NCBI RefSeq assembly: GCF_001968825.1
Contig: NZ_MIEU01000002.1
Span: 62,001-126,000, forward strand
DNA from: Tersicoccus sp. Bi-70
GTDB lineage: Bacteria > Actinomycetota > Actinomycetes > Actinomycetales > Micrococcaceae
Reading direction: 5' to 3'
DNA: 64,000 nt
The notes under the pieces are model-generated. The model saw only the letters and a list, made by a program, of their open reading frames with translations, was not told the DNA's origin and searched no databases. Positions 36,603-44,892 of the stretch are shown piece after piece. Within the stretch, counting starts at the first letter, position 1. Each line of letters begins with the position of its first letter. The translations under genes and the position numbers were made by a program.

Positions 36603-37409
36603 TCAAGACCGCTGCTCGGCCAGCCAGTCGTCGAAGGTGCGCGGATCGATCCGGGCACCGGGCGGGGGCAGCAGACCGCCGGTCCGCAGGGTACGGGAGG
36701 GGATCGGCACGGTCGCGACGGCCGGGGTGCCGCGCCGTTCGGCCAGCCGCCGCGCCATCGTGCCGGTATCGAGCACCTCGGGCCCGGCGACGTCGATCGT
36801 GCGGGCGGCACCCTCCGGCCCGGCGTCGACCGCGTCGGCGATCGCCTCGGCGACGGCGTCGGCGGACACCGGCTGGACCCGCATCGCCGGCACCACGGCC
36901 AGCGGCCCGAGGCGGAGCTGGCGCAGCAGCTGCTCGGCGAAGTCGAACCACTGCGTCGAACGCAGGCTCGTGAATCCCACCCTCGCCGGACCGTCGAGCA
37001 GCCGGCCCCGGTACACGTCGTCCTGTGCGGCCTTGCCCGCGTAGTACCCGAGAGCCGAGCGCAGGCCCGGTTCCGTGACGTTGACGATGGACAGGCAGAC
37101 GACGTGGCCGACGCCGGCGGCACGGGCGGCGTCCGCGACGTGCGTCGCGGACGTGGTGAAGAAGTCGACCGCCGGGCGGCGCCGCGTCGTCGTGATGTTC
37201 AGGCAGTCCACGACGGTGTCCGCCCCGGCGAACGCCTCGGCCAGGCCCGTGCCGGTGACCGCGTCCACGCCGGTCGAGCGGCTGACGCGGACCACCTCGT
37301 GGCCGCGGGCGGCGATCGCGTCGGCGGCGCGGGCGCCGAGCAGTCCGGAGCCGCCGAGGACGACGACCCGCCGCCGGTTCCCGTCGCGCGCGGGCAGCCC
37401 CTCGGTCAT
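36603..37409 (-). CDS. NAD(P)-binding atypical SDR / NmrA-like protein
   Basis: 268 residues. Rossmann motif GGSGLLG (at about 19-25) and a central CLSIVNV strand mark an atypical short-chain dehydrogenase. The canonical YxxxK is present only as YYAGK. Its start overlaps the pncA stop by four bases (ATGA), so it is expressed with pncA. Function unknown; members sense redox state or act on ubiquinone-like or isoflavone-like substrates. Confidence 0.82.
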   Translation of the reverse strand: MTEGLPARDGNRRRVVVLGGSGLLGARAADAIAARGHEVVRVSRSTGVDAVTGTGLAEAFAGADTVVDCLNITTTRRRPAVDFFTTSATHVADAARAAGVGHVVCLSIVNVTEPGLRSALGYYAGKAAQDDVYRGRLLDGPARVGFTSLRSTQWFDFAEQLLRQLRLGPLAVVPAMRVQPVSADAVAEAIADAVDAGPEGAARTIDVAGPEVLDTGTMARRLAERRGTPAVATVPIPSRTLRTGGLLPPPGARIDPRTFDDWLAEQRS

Positions 37410-38002
37410 GACGCGGTGCCGGTGGCGTCGCCGCTGTCGGTGATCCGGACGCCCGCGGCGGCCAGCTCGGCGATCGCCCGCTCCGTCGCGTCCGGGGCCA
37501 CACCCGCGGTCAGGTCGGTCAGCACGGACACCGTGAAGCCGGCCCGGGCGCCGTCGAGCGCGGTGGCCCGCACGCAGTGGTCGGTGGCGATGCCGACGAC
37601 GTCGAGCGTGTCGAGGTCACGATCCCGCAGCCAGCGGGCGAGATCCTGCGGGGAGGCCGCATCGCTCGTGTGCGCCTCGAACCCGGAGTAGCCGTCGGAG
37701 TACTCGCCCTTGTGGAAGAGGACGTCGATGGCCGAGCCGTCCAGGTCCGGGTGCAGCTGCGCGCCCGGGCTGCCGGCCACGCAGTGCACGGGCCAGCTGG
37801 TGACGAAGTCGGGGTGCTCGGAGAAGTGCGTGCCCGGGTCGATGTGCCAGTCCTGCGTGCCGACGACGGCGTCGTAGGCGTCACGATGCGCGTGCAGGTA
37901 CCCGGTGATCGCCGCGGCGACGGCGGCCCCGCCGTCCACGGCGAGCGAGCCGCCCTCGCAGAAGTCGTTCTGCACGTCCACGACGATCAGTGCCCTGCCC
38001 AT
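37406..38002 (-). CDS. pncA: Nicotinamidase / pyrazinamidase
   Basis: 198 residues. The catalytic triad is visible: Asp9 (VDVQNDF), Lys98 (LFHKGEYSDGYS) and Cys143 (ATDHCV). Metal ligands are Asp51, His53, His59 and His73. Converts nicotinamide to nicotinate for NAD salvage; the next gene toward the left of the minus-strand start (pncB) uses the product. ATG 38002 follows GAGGAGCG; the longer open frame is not supported. Pyrazinamide activation is a known side activity of the family. Confidence 0.94.
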   Translation of the reverse strand: MGRALIVVDVQNDFCEGGSLAVDGGAAVAAAITGYLHAHRDAYDAVVGTQDWHIDPGTHFSEHPDFVTSWPVHCVAGSPGAQLHPDLDGSAIDVLFHKGEYSDGYSGFEAHTSDAASPQDLARWLRDRDLDTLDVVGIATDHCVRATALDGARAGFTVSVLTDLTAGVAPDATERAIAELAAAGVRITDSGDATGTAS

Positions 38003-38085
38003 GTTCGCTCCTCGCGCTCGCGGTCGGTCATACCGGCGATCATCCGGCGCCCGTTCCGGTCGGTTCCGGACGGTTCCGGACGGCC

Positions 38086-39414
38086 TCAGCTGGTCTCGAC
38101 GACGGTCGGGATCACCGGCTCGCCGCGGGACATCGACTGCACCGCGCGTGGCAGCTCGGCCCGGGCGGCGGCGTGATGCTCCGCAGCCCGGGTCACGCCC
38201 TCCGGCCCGGTCCACCCGTCCTGCAGCGTCCCGTCCACGATGAAGTCACAGGTCAACGGCCGGTCGTCGCCGTCGTTGTCCGGCCGTCCACCGATCCGCA
38301 CGACCTCCGCGGTGGCGATGCCCTCGGTGTCCCGGCGGCGCAGTCCCCACTTGTCCCCGCCCACGGACGCCTTGTCCTTGGAGGCCTTCGCGACGTTGAC
38401 CCAGCGGCCGTCCTCGCCCTGCCGGGACACGAGCTTGTAGACCATGGACGCGGTCGGTACGCCGGAGCCGATCACCAGCTGGGTGCCGACGCCGTAGGAG
38501 TCGACGGGCGCGGCGGCCAGGCCCGCGATGGCGAACTCGTCCAGGTCCGAGGTCACCGTGATCCTGGTGTCCCGATTGCCGAGGGAGTCGAGCAGGTCCC
38601 GCACCTCGGTGGCCTGCACGGCCAGGTCGCCGGAGTCCAGGCGGACCGCGCCGAGCTCGGCGCCGACGAGCCGGACGGCGGTGCGGACGGCCGCCTCGAC
38701 GTCGTAGGTGTCGACGAGCAGCGTCGTGTCGTGACCCATCGACTCCAGCTGGGCGGCGAAGGCCTCCTCCTCGCTGTCGTGCAGCAGGGTGAAGGAGTGC
38801 GCCGCGGTGCCGATCGTGGTCAGCCCCCAGCGGCGGCCCGCCTCGAGATTGGAGGTCCCGGTGAAGCCGGCAATGACGGCGGCGCGGGAGGCGGCGACGG
38901 CGGCGTCCTCCTGGATCCGCCGGGCGCCCATCTCCAGGCAGGGACGCTCGCCGGCGGCCAGCGTCATGCGGGAGGCGGCGGAGGCGATCGCGCTGTCGTA
39001 GTTCAAAACGGAGAGCAGGTAGGTCTCGAGCAGGCAGGCCTCGGCGAACGTGCCCTCGACGGAAAGGATCGGGGAGTTGGGGAAGTACATCTCGCCCTCG
39101 GCGTAACCGCGGACCGAGCCGGTGAACCGGTAGTCGGCGAGGTAGTCCAGCGTCTGCTGGTTCACGACGCGCCGGGACTCGAGGAAGGCCAGCTGCTCCT
39201 CGCCGAACCGGAAGTCGGCGATGCCCTCGAGCAGCCGGCCGGTGCCGGCCACCACGCCGTACCGGCGCCCGGTGGGCAGCCGGCGGGCGAAGACCTCGAA
39301 GACCGAGCGGCGATGGGCGGCCCCGGAGTGCAGGGCGGCCTGGAGCATCGTCAGCTCGTAGTGATCGGTGAACAGCGCCGTGCTGGGCCGGCGCGCGGGT
39401 GTCGCGTCACTCAC
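38086..39414 (-). CDS. pncB: Nicotinate phosphoribosyltransferase
   Basis: 442 residues from GTG 39414, seven bases after a TAGGGT -10 on the minus strand (first in-frame GTG 39423 is thus not the start). Typical features: TDHYELTM near the N-terminus, the catalytic His region AAHSFTLLHDSEEEAF, and VRLDSGDL. Makes NaMN from nicotinate and PRPP with ATP. Located 83 bases upstream of pncA on the same strand, so both belong to NAD salvage. A divergent clpS promoter lies in the 81-base gap. Confidence 0.94.
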   Translation of the reverse strand: MSDATPARRPSTALFTDHYELTMLQAALHSGAAHRRSVFEVFARRLPTGRRYGVVAGTGRLLEGIADFRFGEEQLAFLESRRVVNQQTLDYLADYRFTGSVRGYAEGEMYFPNSPILSVEGTFAEACLLETYLLSVLNYDSAIASAASRMTLAAGERPCLEMGARRIQEDAAVAASRAAVIAGFTGTSNLEAGRRWGLTTIGTAAHSFTLLHDSEEEAFAAQLESMGHDTTLLVDTYDVEAAVRTAVRLVGAELGAVRLDSGDLAVQATEVRDLLDSLGNRDTRITVTSDLDEFAIAGLAAAPVDSYGVGTQLVIGSGVPTASMVYKLVSRQGEDGRWVNVAKASKDKASVGGDKWGLRRRDTEGIATAEVVRIGGRPDNDGDDRPLTCDFIVDGTLQDGWTGPEGVTRAAEHHAAARAELPRAVQSMSRGEPVIPTVVETS

Positions 39415-39421
39415 GGGGTCC

Positions 39422-39427
39422 ACCCTA
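39422..39427 (-). promoter_or_regulatory. -10 element, leaderless promoter of pncB
   Basis: TAGGGT on the minus strand, seven bases, then GTG 39414. Confidence 0.55.
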
Positions 39428-39483
39428 GGTCACGCCGCGGGCGGGCCGTCGGGCCGGGTGCTCTGCGTGTCGCTGCGGCGAAC

Positions 39484-39489
39484 TACGAT
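39484..39489 (+). promoter_or_regulatory. -10 element, leaderless promoter of clpS
   Basis: TACGAT, six bases (GGAGCA), then ATG 39496. The GGAG inside the spacer lies too close to serve as a normal ribosome site. Confidence 0.6.
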
Positions 39490-39495
39490 GGAGCA

Positions 39496-39819
39496 ATGTC
39501 CATCGCCGCCCCGATCGAGCAGACCTCCCCGCTCTCGTCGCCGGCCTCGCAGACCGAGCCTGAGGTGCGCAACCAGACCGACGTGCCGTGGGTGCTGATC
39601 GTCTGGAACGATCCGGTCAACCTGATGAGCTACGTCAGCTACGTGTTCCGCAGCTACTTCGGCTACTCCGCGGAGAAGGCGAACACCCTCATGCTCGAGG
39701 TGCACCAGCAGGGCCGCTCCGTGGTCGCCACCGGCAGCCGGGAGAAGATCGAGCAGGACACGACCGCCATGCACGGGTACGGCCTGTGGGCCACCTACCG
39801 CCGGGCGGACGAGAGCTGA
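39496..39819 (+). CDS. clpS: ATP-dependent Clp protease adaptor ClpS
   Basis: 107 residues. A 30-residue flexible start, then the ClpS core with WNDPVNLMSYVSYVF and the HQQGRSVVATGSREK segment. ClpS brings N-degron substrates to ClpC/ClpA. ATG 39496 is fixed by the -10 element. Its stop overlaps the next start (TGATG). The order clpS-DUF2017-murI-hydrolase is typical of actinobacteria. Confidence 0.95.
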   Translation: MSIAAPIEQTSPLSSPASQTEPEVRNQTDVPWVLIVWNDPVNLMSYVSYVFRSYFGYSAEKANTLMLEVHQQGRSVVATGSREKIEQDTTAMHGYGLWATYRRADES

Positions 39820-40379
39820 TGGCGCACGGTTTCAAGTCCACCCGCCGCGGCATCACCGGCTCCCTCGAGGACGCCGAGCGCGAGCTGCTGGGCAAGTTGT
39901 TCCACGACGTCGCCTCCATGGTCGAACCGGAGACCGCGCCCGACGCCGACCCCCTGGCCGCCCTGGTGGGCATCGACCCCGACGCGTCCGTCCCGGAGGA
40001 CACCGCGGTGCGGCGGCTGCTGCCGGACGCCGTCGACGGCGACGACGACGCCTCCCTCGAGTTCCGCCGCCTGACCGAACGGGGCCTGCGCGAGCAGAAG
40101 AGCGCGGGCCTGCGCGCCGCGCAGCTGATGATCGAGTCGGATCCGATCCAGCTGGACCCCGAGCAGGCGACCATCCTCTCGAAGGCGATCAACGACGTCC
40201 GGCTCGTGCTGGCGGACCGGCTGAACATCGTCACCGACGAGGACGCGACGCGCCTGCACGGCATCACCGACTGGGCCGAGGCCACGGACCTCGAGAGCTA
40301 CCTGGCGCTGGTCTACAACTTCCTCACCTGGCTCCAGGACACCCTGATGCAGGCACTGCTGCGCGCCCTCGATCGCTGA
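39819..40379 (+). CDS. DUF2017 family protein
   Basis: 186 residues, helical, with acidic central stretch and a C-terminal half rich in Leu and Asp (TDLESYLALVYNFLTWLQDTL region). DUF2017 is always found beside clpS in actinobacteria, suggesting it acts with Clp proteolysis, but no activity is known. The start overlaps the clpS stop. Confidence 0.88.
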   Translation: MAHGFKSTRRGITGSLEDAERELLGKLFHDVASMVEPETAPDADPLAALVGIDPDASVPEDTAVRRLLPDAVDGDDDASLEFRRLTERGLREQKSAGLRAAQLMIESDPIQLDPEQATILSKAINDVRLVLADRLNIVTDEDATRLHGITDWAEATDLESYLALVYNFLTWLQDTLMQALLRALDR

Positions 40380-40456
40380 CGTCGCTGCCGGCATTCCGGT
40401 CCGGCGTGTGAGCAAGCAGACGGGACGTGAAGTTCTGGCGGCGCTCAGGGAACGGC

Positions 40457-40462
40457 TAGTCT
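40457..40462 (+). promoter_or_regulatory. -10 element, leaderless promoter of murI
   Basis: TAGTCT, seven bases (TCCTTCA), then ATG 40470. Confidence 0.5.
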
Positions 40463-40469
40463 TCCTTCA

Positions 40470-41510
40470 ATGAAACGTGCCGTCCCCAGCTCGACGTCGA
40501 GCGACGACGTCGACCCGGCGCGCGCCCGCAGCTTCGCCCCGATCGGGATCTTCGACTCCGGTGTCGGCGGCCTGACGGTGGCCCGCTCCGTCATCGACCA
40601 GCTGCCGCACGAGTCGATCCTCTACGTGGGTGACACCGCCCGCGCCCCGTACGGCCCGCTCCCGATCGCGGAGGTCCGCGCCAACGCCCTCGGCGTGATG
40701 GACGAGCTGGTGGACGCCGGCGTCAAGCTCCTGGTCATCGCCTGCAACTCGGCCTCGGCCGCGGTGCTGCGGGACGCGCGGGAGCGCTACACCGCCGCGT
40801 ACGGCATCCCCGTCATCGAGGTCATCCAGCCCGCGGTCCGCCGCGCGGTGGCCTCCACCCGCAACGGCCGGATCGGCGTCATCGGCACGGCCGCGACCGT
40901 CGGCTCCCGGGCCTACGAGGACACCTTCGCGGCCGCGCCGCACCTGCAGATCACCTCGGCGTCCTGCCCCGCGTTCGTCGACTACGTGGAGGCGGGCATC
41001 ACCAGCGGGCCGGAACTGCTCGAGACGGCGGGGAAGTACCTCGCGTCGCTCAAGGACGCCGACGTGGACACGCTCGTGCTCGGCTGCACCCACTACCCGC
41101 TGCTGACCGGCGTCATCTCCTACCAGATGGGCGACGGGGTCACCCTCGTCTCCAGCGCCGAGGAGACGGCCAAGGACGTCTACCGGGCCCTGATCGACCA
41201 CGATCTGGCCCGCCCCGCCGGGGGGCCGGCGCCGCAGCACCAGTTCCTCGCCACCGGGGACCCTGCCCAGTTCGAGTCCCTCGCCCGCCGCTTCCTCGGG
41301 CCCGAGGTGCGCGACGTCGAGCACGCCGACCACGTCGCGGCCCGCTATCCCACCGGCACCCTCGCCCGGATCACCCCCGAGATGCTCGCCGCCGCGCGGG
41401 AGTCGGTGGCCAGCCGGGCCGCGATGACCGTGCCGACGCGCGTCGCCGCCCGCTCGACCGACCAGATCATCCACCGCACCCGGCTCGGGTCCGGCGGGGG
41501 AGTCGCGTGA
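40470..41510 (+). CDS. murI: Glutamate racemase
   Basis: 346 residues, about 70 longer than typical (E. coli 285; B. subtilis about 272), due to a 25-residue N-terminus and a basic C-terminal tail (from about 285). Both catalytic cysteines are present: Cys92 in ACNSASA and Cys206 in GCTHYPL. Makes D-glutamate for peptidoglycan. Start ATG 40470 set by the -10 element. Stop overlaps the next start (GTGA). Confidence 0.94.
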   Translation: MKRAVPSSTSSDDVDPARARSFAPIGIFDSGVGGLTVARSVIDQLPHESILYVGDTARAPYGPLPIAEVRANALGVMDELVDAGVKLLVIACNSASAAVLRDARERYTAAYGIPVIEVIQPAVRRAVASTRNGRIGVIGTAATVGSRAYEDTFAAAPHLQITSASCPAFVDYVEAGITSGPELLETAGKYLASLKDADVDTLVLGCTHYPLLTGVISYQMGDGVTLVSSAEETAKDVYRALIDHDLARPAGGPAPQHQFLATGDPAQFESLARRFLGPEVRDVEHADHVAARYPTGTLARITPEMLAAARESVASRAAMTVPTRVAARSTDQIIHRTRLGSGGGVA

Positions 41511-42328
41511 GCATGCGCGTCACCATCGTCGGCTGCGCCGGCTCCTTCCCGCGCCCGGACTCCCCGGCGTCGTGCTACCTGCTGTCCGCGGAGGACGCCG
41601 ACGGACGCACCTGGAACGTGGCCATGGACCTGGGCAGCGGGTCCCTCGGGGCCCTGCAGTCCTACATCGACCTGGACCAGCTGGACGCCGTGATCATCTC
41701 CCACGCCCACGCGGACCACTACCTCGACATGGTGGGGCTGCACGTGGCGCTGCGCTGGAATCCGGCGGGCTGGAGCGGGCACCCGGTGCCCGTGTACGCC
41801 GCCGGCATGCTGGCCGACCGGCTCGCGATGGTGGCGGAGCTGCCGCCGGACCCGGGCATGCACGCGGAGTTCGCGTTCCACACCTGGGCCGCCATGAGGA
41901 CGGAGCGGATCGGGCCGTTCACGGTCACGCCCTATCCGGTGGACCACCCGGTCGAGGAGGCGTACGCGCTGCGGATCACCGGACCCGGCGACGACGGCGC
42001 GGAGGCCGTGCTCGCGTACTCCGGCGACACCGACGCGTGCCCGGCGCTGGACGAGGCCGCGAGGGCCGCCTGTTTCTACCTGTGCGAGGCGGCCTACCAC
42101 GAGGGCCGGGACGACGCCGTGCGTGGGGTGCACCTGACCGGACTGCGGGCGGGGGAGTCGGCGCGCTCGGCCGGTGCCCGGGTCCTGGCGCTGACCCACC
42201 TGCCGGTGTGGAACGACCCGGTGCGCAGCCGCGCTGAGGCGCGCGAGGTGTTCACCGGCCAGGTCGAGACCGTGGCCGCCGGGGACGTCTTCGTGCTGCG
42301 CGGCGACGGCCGCGTCGACCGGGGGTAG
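41507..42328 (+). CDS. Metallo-beta-lactamase-fold hydrolase
   Basis: 273 residues. The zinc motif HAHADH is in [15 protein letters not shown]. Further ligand regions are [20 protein letters not shown] and a final THLPVW. This is the RNase Z-like/phosphodiesterase branch that follows murI in many actinobacteria. The true substrate is not known. GTG 41507 overlaps the murI stop; ATG 41513 is an alternative. Confidence 0.88.
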   Translation: MSMRVTIVGCAGSFPRPDSPASCYLLSAEDADGRTWNVAMDLGSGSLGALQSYIDLDQLDAVIISHAHADHYLDMVGLHVALRWNPAGWSGHPVPVYAAGMLADRLAMVAELPPDPGMHAEFAFHTWAAMRTERIGPFTVTPYPVDHPVEEAYALRITGPGDDGAEAVLAYSGDTDACPALDEAARAACFYLCEAAYHEGRDDAVRGVHLTGLRAGESARSAGARVLALTHLPVWNDPVRSRAEAREVFTGQVETVAAGDVFVLRGDGRVDRG

Positions 42329-42477
42329 GTTCCCGGGGCGGGTTGTGTCGGGCGCTCTGTGGGCGTCGTGCCGCGCCGGGTGCTCGTCGCTGATCCTCCG
42401 AGTCGCTGGCGCGACCTCTCTGTTTCCCCGTGATGACTGCCGGACCGCTGACTGATCCTGCTGCCGGACCGCGGCGA

Positions 42478-42519
42478 CAGTTCTGTCGGTGGCGGCTGGT
42501 GGAGTGGGGTCATGGAAGC
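42478..42519 (+). repeat. 42-base direct repeat, copy 1 (5' end of DUF222 gene)
   Basis: Runs from CAGTTCTGTCGG through a GGAG-like ribosome site to ATG 42512 and the codons for MEA. The second copy lies 231 bases downstream with three mismatches. 231 is a multiple of three. Confidence 0.85.
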
Positions 42520-44650
42520 CCGTTCGGGTTCAGTGACTCCCCGCCGGCCGGTCTCGACGCCGGCGGGCGGTGGGCTGGTGCCGCAGGCGGCGATGCGCGA
42601 TGCCGGCGTGGCGGTGGCGGATGCGCGCGGTGGTGCCGTCGAAGTGCCGTCGTCCTTGCCGCCTGGCTCGATCGATCAGTCCGTGCCGGGGGCACCGGAG
42701 GTGAACATCAGTTCTGTCGGTGGTGGCTGGTTGAGTGAGGTCATGGAAGCACGCACTGCTTCGACGACCCGCCCTCCGGCGTCACCGCCGGTCGGCGATA
42801 CCGCCTTGCCGGGACTGGACGAAGTTGCGCTGATGACCGCCACTGTGGTCGAGCAGCCGACGGGCGATGTCCTGCCGGCCGGCGAGGTCGCGGGCCGAGT
42901 GGCGCGGATCGTCGACGAGGTCTCCAGTCTCGAGACCGGGGTGGCGGCACTGGAGGACCTGCGGCGGTTGGAGGCCTGGTTGGTGTGGGCGAAGCACCGG
43001 CTCGCGGCGCAGACGGCTCGCCTGGCCGCCGAGGAGCAGGCGCGCTGGGTGGAGCTCCATCCGATCGGGTTCGATGACGAGGTCGACGCGTTGCCGGGTG
43101 GACGGGGGCTGTCGCGGGTGGAGCGTCTGGGCGTGGGCGAGCGGGCCGGCGTCGCGGAGGTGGCGTGCGCCCTGCGCACCAGCGAAGTTGAGGTCCATGG
43201 TCTGCTGCGGCGGGCCGAGCGACTGACCGATCTCCTGCCGGCGACGTCGGCGGCACTGGCCCAGGGAGCCGTCACGGCATCCGCTGCCGACACGATCCTG
43301 GACGCGACGGCCGAGTACGCCGATGCCCTGACCACAACCGGTGTCGACCGGCCGGATGCGGATGCCTGGGCGGTCGCGATCGCCAACACGGAGCGGTGTC
43401 TGCTCGAGGCGGCCGTTCGGGGTCGCGCTCCCGCGCAGCTGCGGCGGCGGGCTCGTCAGCTCCGTGATCGCCTGCACCCCCGGTCGTTCCGTGAGCGGGA
43501 GGGAACCGCACGATCGGATCGGTATGTGCGGATCAGCCCGGACCGGGATGGGATGGCCCGGTTGAGCGCGCTGCTGCCCGCGGCAGTGGCCTGGCGGATC
43601 GACGGCAGGCTCTCGTCCCTGGCTCGAGCGCTGCAGGAGTCCGTCCCTTCGGTCGACAAGGTGGACGATGCCGCTGCGGTCATGGCCGGGACTGCGGTCG
43701 ATGAAGGCCCGACGATCGGGCAGCTCCGGGCCGACGTGCTGGCCGACCTGTTGACCGGCATCGCTGCTCATCCGTGCACTGCTCTCGACTGTGATGGTGC
43801 TGGCGGGACTGCTGCCGGGACTGGCGGGACTGGCGGCTCTGCCGGGACTGGCGGCGTCGGCCGCGTGGCGCGCGGTGACGGTGCCCTCGATGGCGGCAGA
43901 GCTCCCGACGGTGACCGTGCGGCGGTGTTGTCCGCGACCGGTGGGGGCGTGCCCCGGTACTCCGGTGACGAGGGGCCAATGCCGCGGGTGTTGCTGACGG
44001 TGCCGGCGGCGACGCTGCTCGGTGGGGACGAGCCGGGCGAACTGGGGGATTTCGGGCTGATCCCGGCTGCTGATGCCCGGGCGTTGGCCGTCCGTGCGGG
44101 ATCGTTTCTGCTCGGCGTCACGGCCGGGACGGCGGCCGGGGGGACCGGCTGCCCGTGCCAGGGCGACGGATCCGGGGTCGACGTCGGGCAGGTCGTGCCG
44201 GTGCTGGTGACGACGGGTCGCCTGTATCGGATCCCGGCGGCGGTGCGGCGGGCGCTGCAGGTCCGCGACGGCACCTGCCGGTTCCCGGGTTGCCGACGCA
44301 ACGCGGCGGGCTGCGACCTCGACCACGTGACGGCCTGGGCCGACGGCGGCACCAGCGAGCCGTCCAATCTGGCGCACCTGTGCCGGAAGCACCATGTCCT
44401 CAAACACCACGCGGGGTGGACCGTCACCAGCGACCCACCACCGATACCGCCACCTGCAACACCGCCACCGGCAACGCCGCCACCAGCGACGTCGACACGG
44501 AGCGACGAGGTCGATGACGACGGCCGGGCAGTCAGGCGCCGGGATCAGGTCACCCGCGTGCCTGCGCATGGAACGACGAGCGTGTTGACCTGGACCTCTC
44601 CGACCGGTCGACGCTACGTCACCGAACCGGACGACCCGCCACCCTTCTGA
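42512..44650 (+). CDS. 13E12/DUF222-type HNH endonuclease domain protein
   Basis: 712 residues from ATG 42512; ATG 42743 in the second copy of the duplicated 5' end is an equally good start (635 residues). The DUF222 helical region covers about 105-480, broken by a Gly/Thr-rich tandem stretch at about 430-470. A C-terminal HNH module reads CRFPGCRRNAAGCDLDHV...WADGG...NLAHLCRKHH, keeping the ββα-metal residues. A Pro/Ala repeat follows. Such genes are multicopy in actinobacteria and are suspected selfish elements; target unknown. Confidence 0.88.
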   Translation: MEARSGSVTPRRPVSTPAGGGLVPQAAMRDAGVAVADARGGAVEVPSSLPPGSIDQSVPGAPEVNISSVGGGWLSEVMEARTASTTRPPASPPVGDTALPGLDEVALMTATVVEQPTGDVLPAGEVAGRVARIVDEVSSLETGVAALEDLRRLEAWLVWAKHRLAAQTARLAAEEQARWVELHPIGFDDEVDALPGGRGLSRVERLGVGERAGVAEVACALRTSEVEVHGLLRRAERLTDLLPATSAALAQGAVTASAADTILDATAEYADALTTTGVDRPDADAWAVAIANTERCLLEAAVRGRAPAQLRRRARQLRDRLHPRSFREREGTARSDRYVRISPDRDGMARLSALLPAAVAWRIDGRLSSLARALQESVPSVDKVDDAAAVMAGTAVDEGPTIGQLRADVLADLLTGIAAHPCTALDCDGAGGTAAGTGGTGGSAGTGGVGRVARGDGALDGGRAPDGDRAAVLSATGGGVPRYSGDEGPMPRVLLTVPAATLLGGDEPGELGDFGLIPAADARALAVRAGSFLLGVTAGTAAGGTGCPCQGDGSGVDVGQVVPVLVTTGRLYRIPAAVRRALQVRDGTCRFPGCRRNAAGCDLDHVTAWADGGTSEPSNLAHLCRKHHVLKHHAGWTVTSDPPPIPPPATPPPATPPPATSTRSDEVDDDGRAVRRRDQVTRVPAHGTTSVLTWTSPTGRRYVTEPDDPPPF
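42709..42750 (+). repeat. 42-base direct repeat, copy 2
   Basis: Same content as 42478-42519 with three mismatches; includes ATG 42743 and the codons for MEA. Its ribosome site is weaker (GAGTGAGG instead of GGAGTGGGG). Confidence 0.85.
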
Positions 44651-44800
44651 GCACCGAAGCAACCGTGCCGAGGTGACAGCAGTGTTGCGGGTACCCGCGC
44701 AAGCGAGTCCTGGTGATCCCGGCTCCCGCGGTTCGGTGCTGCTACCCCGGCGTCGACGGCGTGCAGCCGTCTCGCGAAGCCGTTCGACCGGTCCGAGCGG

Positions 44801-44829
44801 TTGACAGCCACCGTGACGCACGCAACAAT
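44801..44829 (+). promoter_or_regulatory. Sigma-70-type promoter of dicarboxylate symporter gene
   Basis: Perfect -35 TTGACA (44801-44806), 17 bases, then AACAAT (44824-44829) as -10. The -35 is among the best matches to the consensus in the window. The downstream edge runs into the TCGTACGT inverted repeat. Confidence 0.65.
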
Positions 44830-44855
44830 CGTACGTCAGTCATACACACGTACGA
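44829..44855 (+). promoter_or_regulatory. Inverted-repeat operator at the symporter promoter
   Basis: TCGTACGT (44829-44836), 11 bases, ACGTACGA (44848-44855): exact inverted arms overlapping the end of the -10 and the expected start site, the place for a repressor. The divergent/convergent IclR gene at 47758-48537 is the likely regulator, though this is inferred. Confidence 0.6.
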
Positions 44856-44892
44856 CAGACGGACATCTAGATTCATAACGGAGTGGATCTCA

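Noticed and set aside
39496-39819. Longer clpS starting far upstream in the open frame
   Set aside because: The upstream frame is antisense to pncB; the -10 element and ClpS homology both point to ATG 39496.
42329-42511. Possible remnant gene before the DUF222 gene
   Set aside because: No frame shows domain similarity; the only structure is the first 42-base repeat, which is part of the DUF222 front end.
43790-43870. Gly/Thr repeat in the DUF222 gene as a CRISPR-like array
   Set aside because: Short, irregular in-frame units without spacers; it is coding low-complexity sequence.
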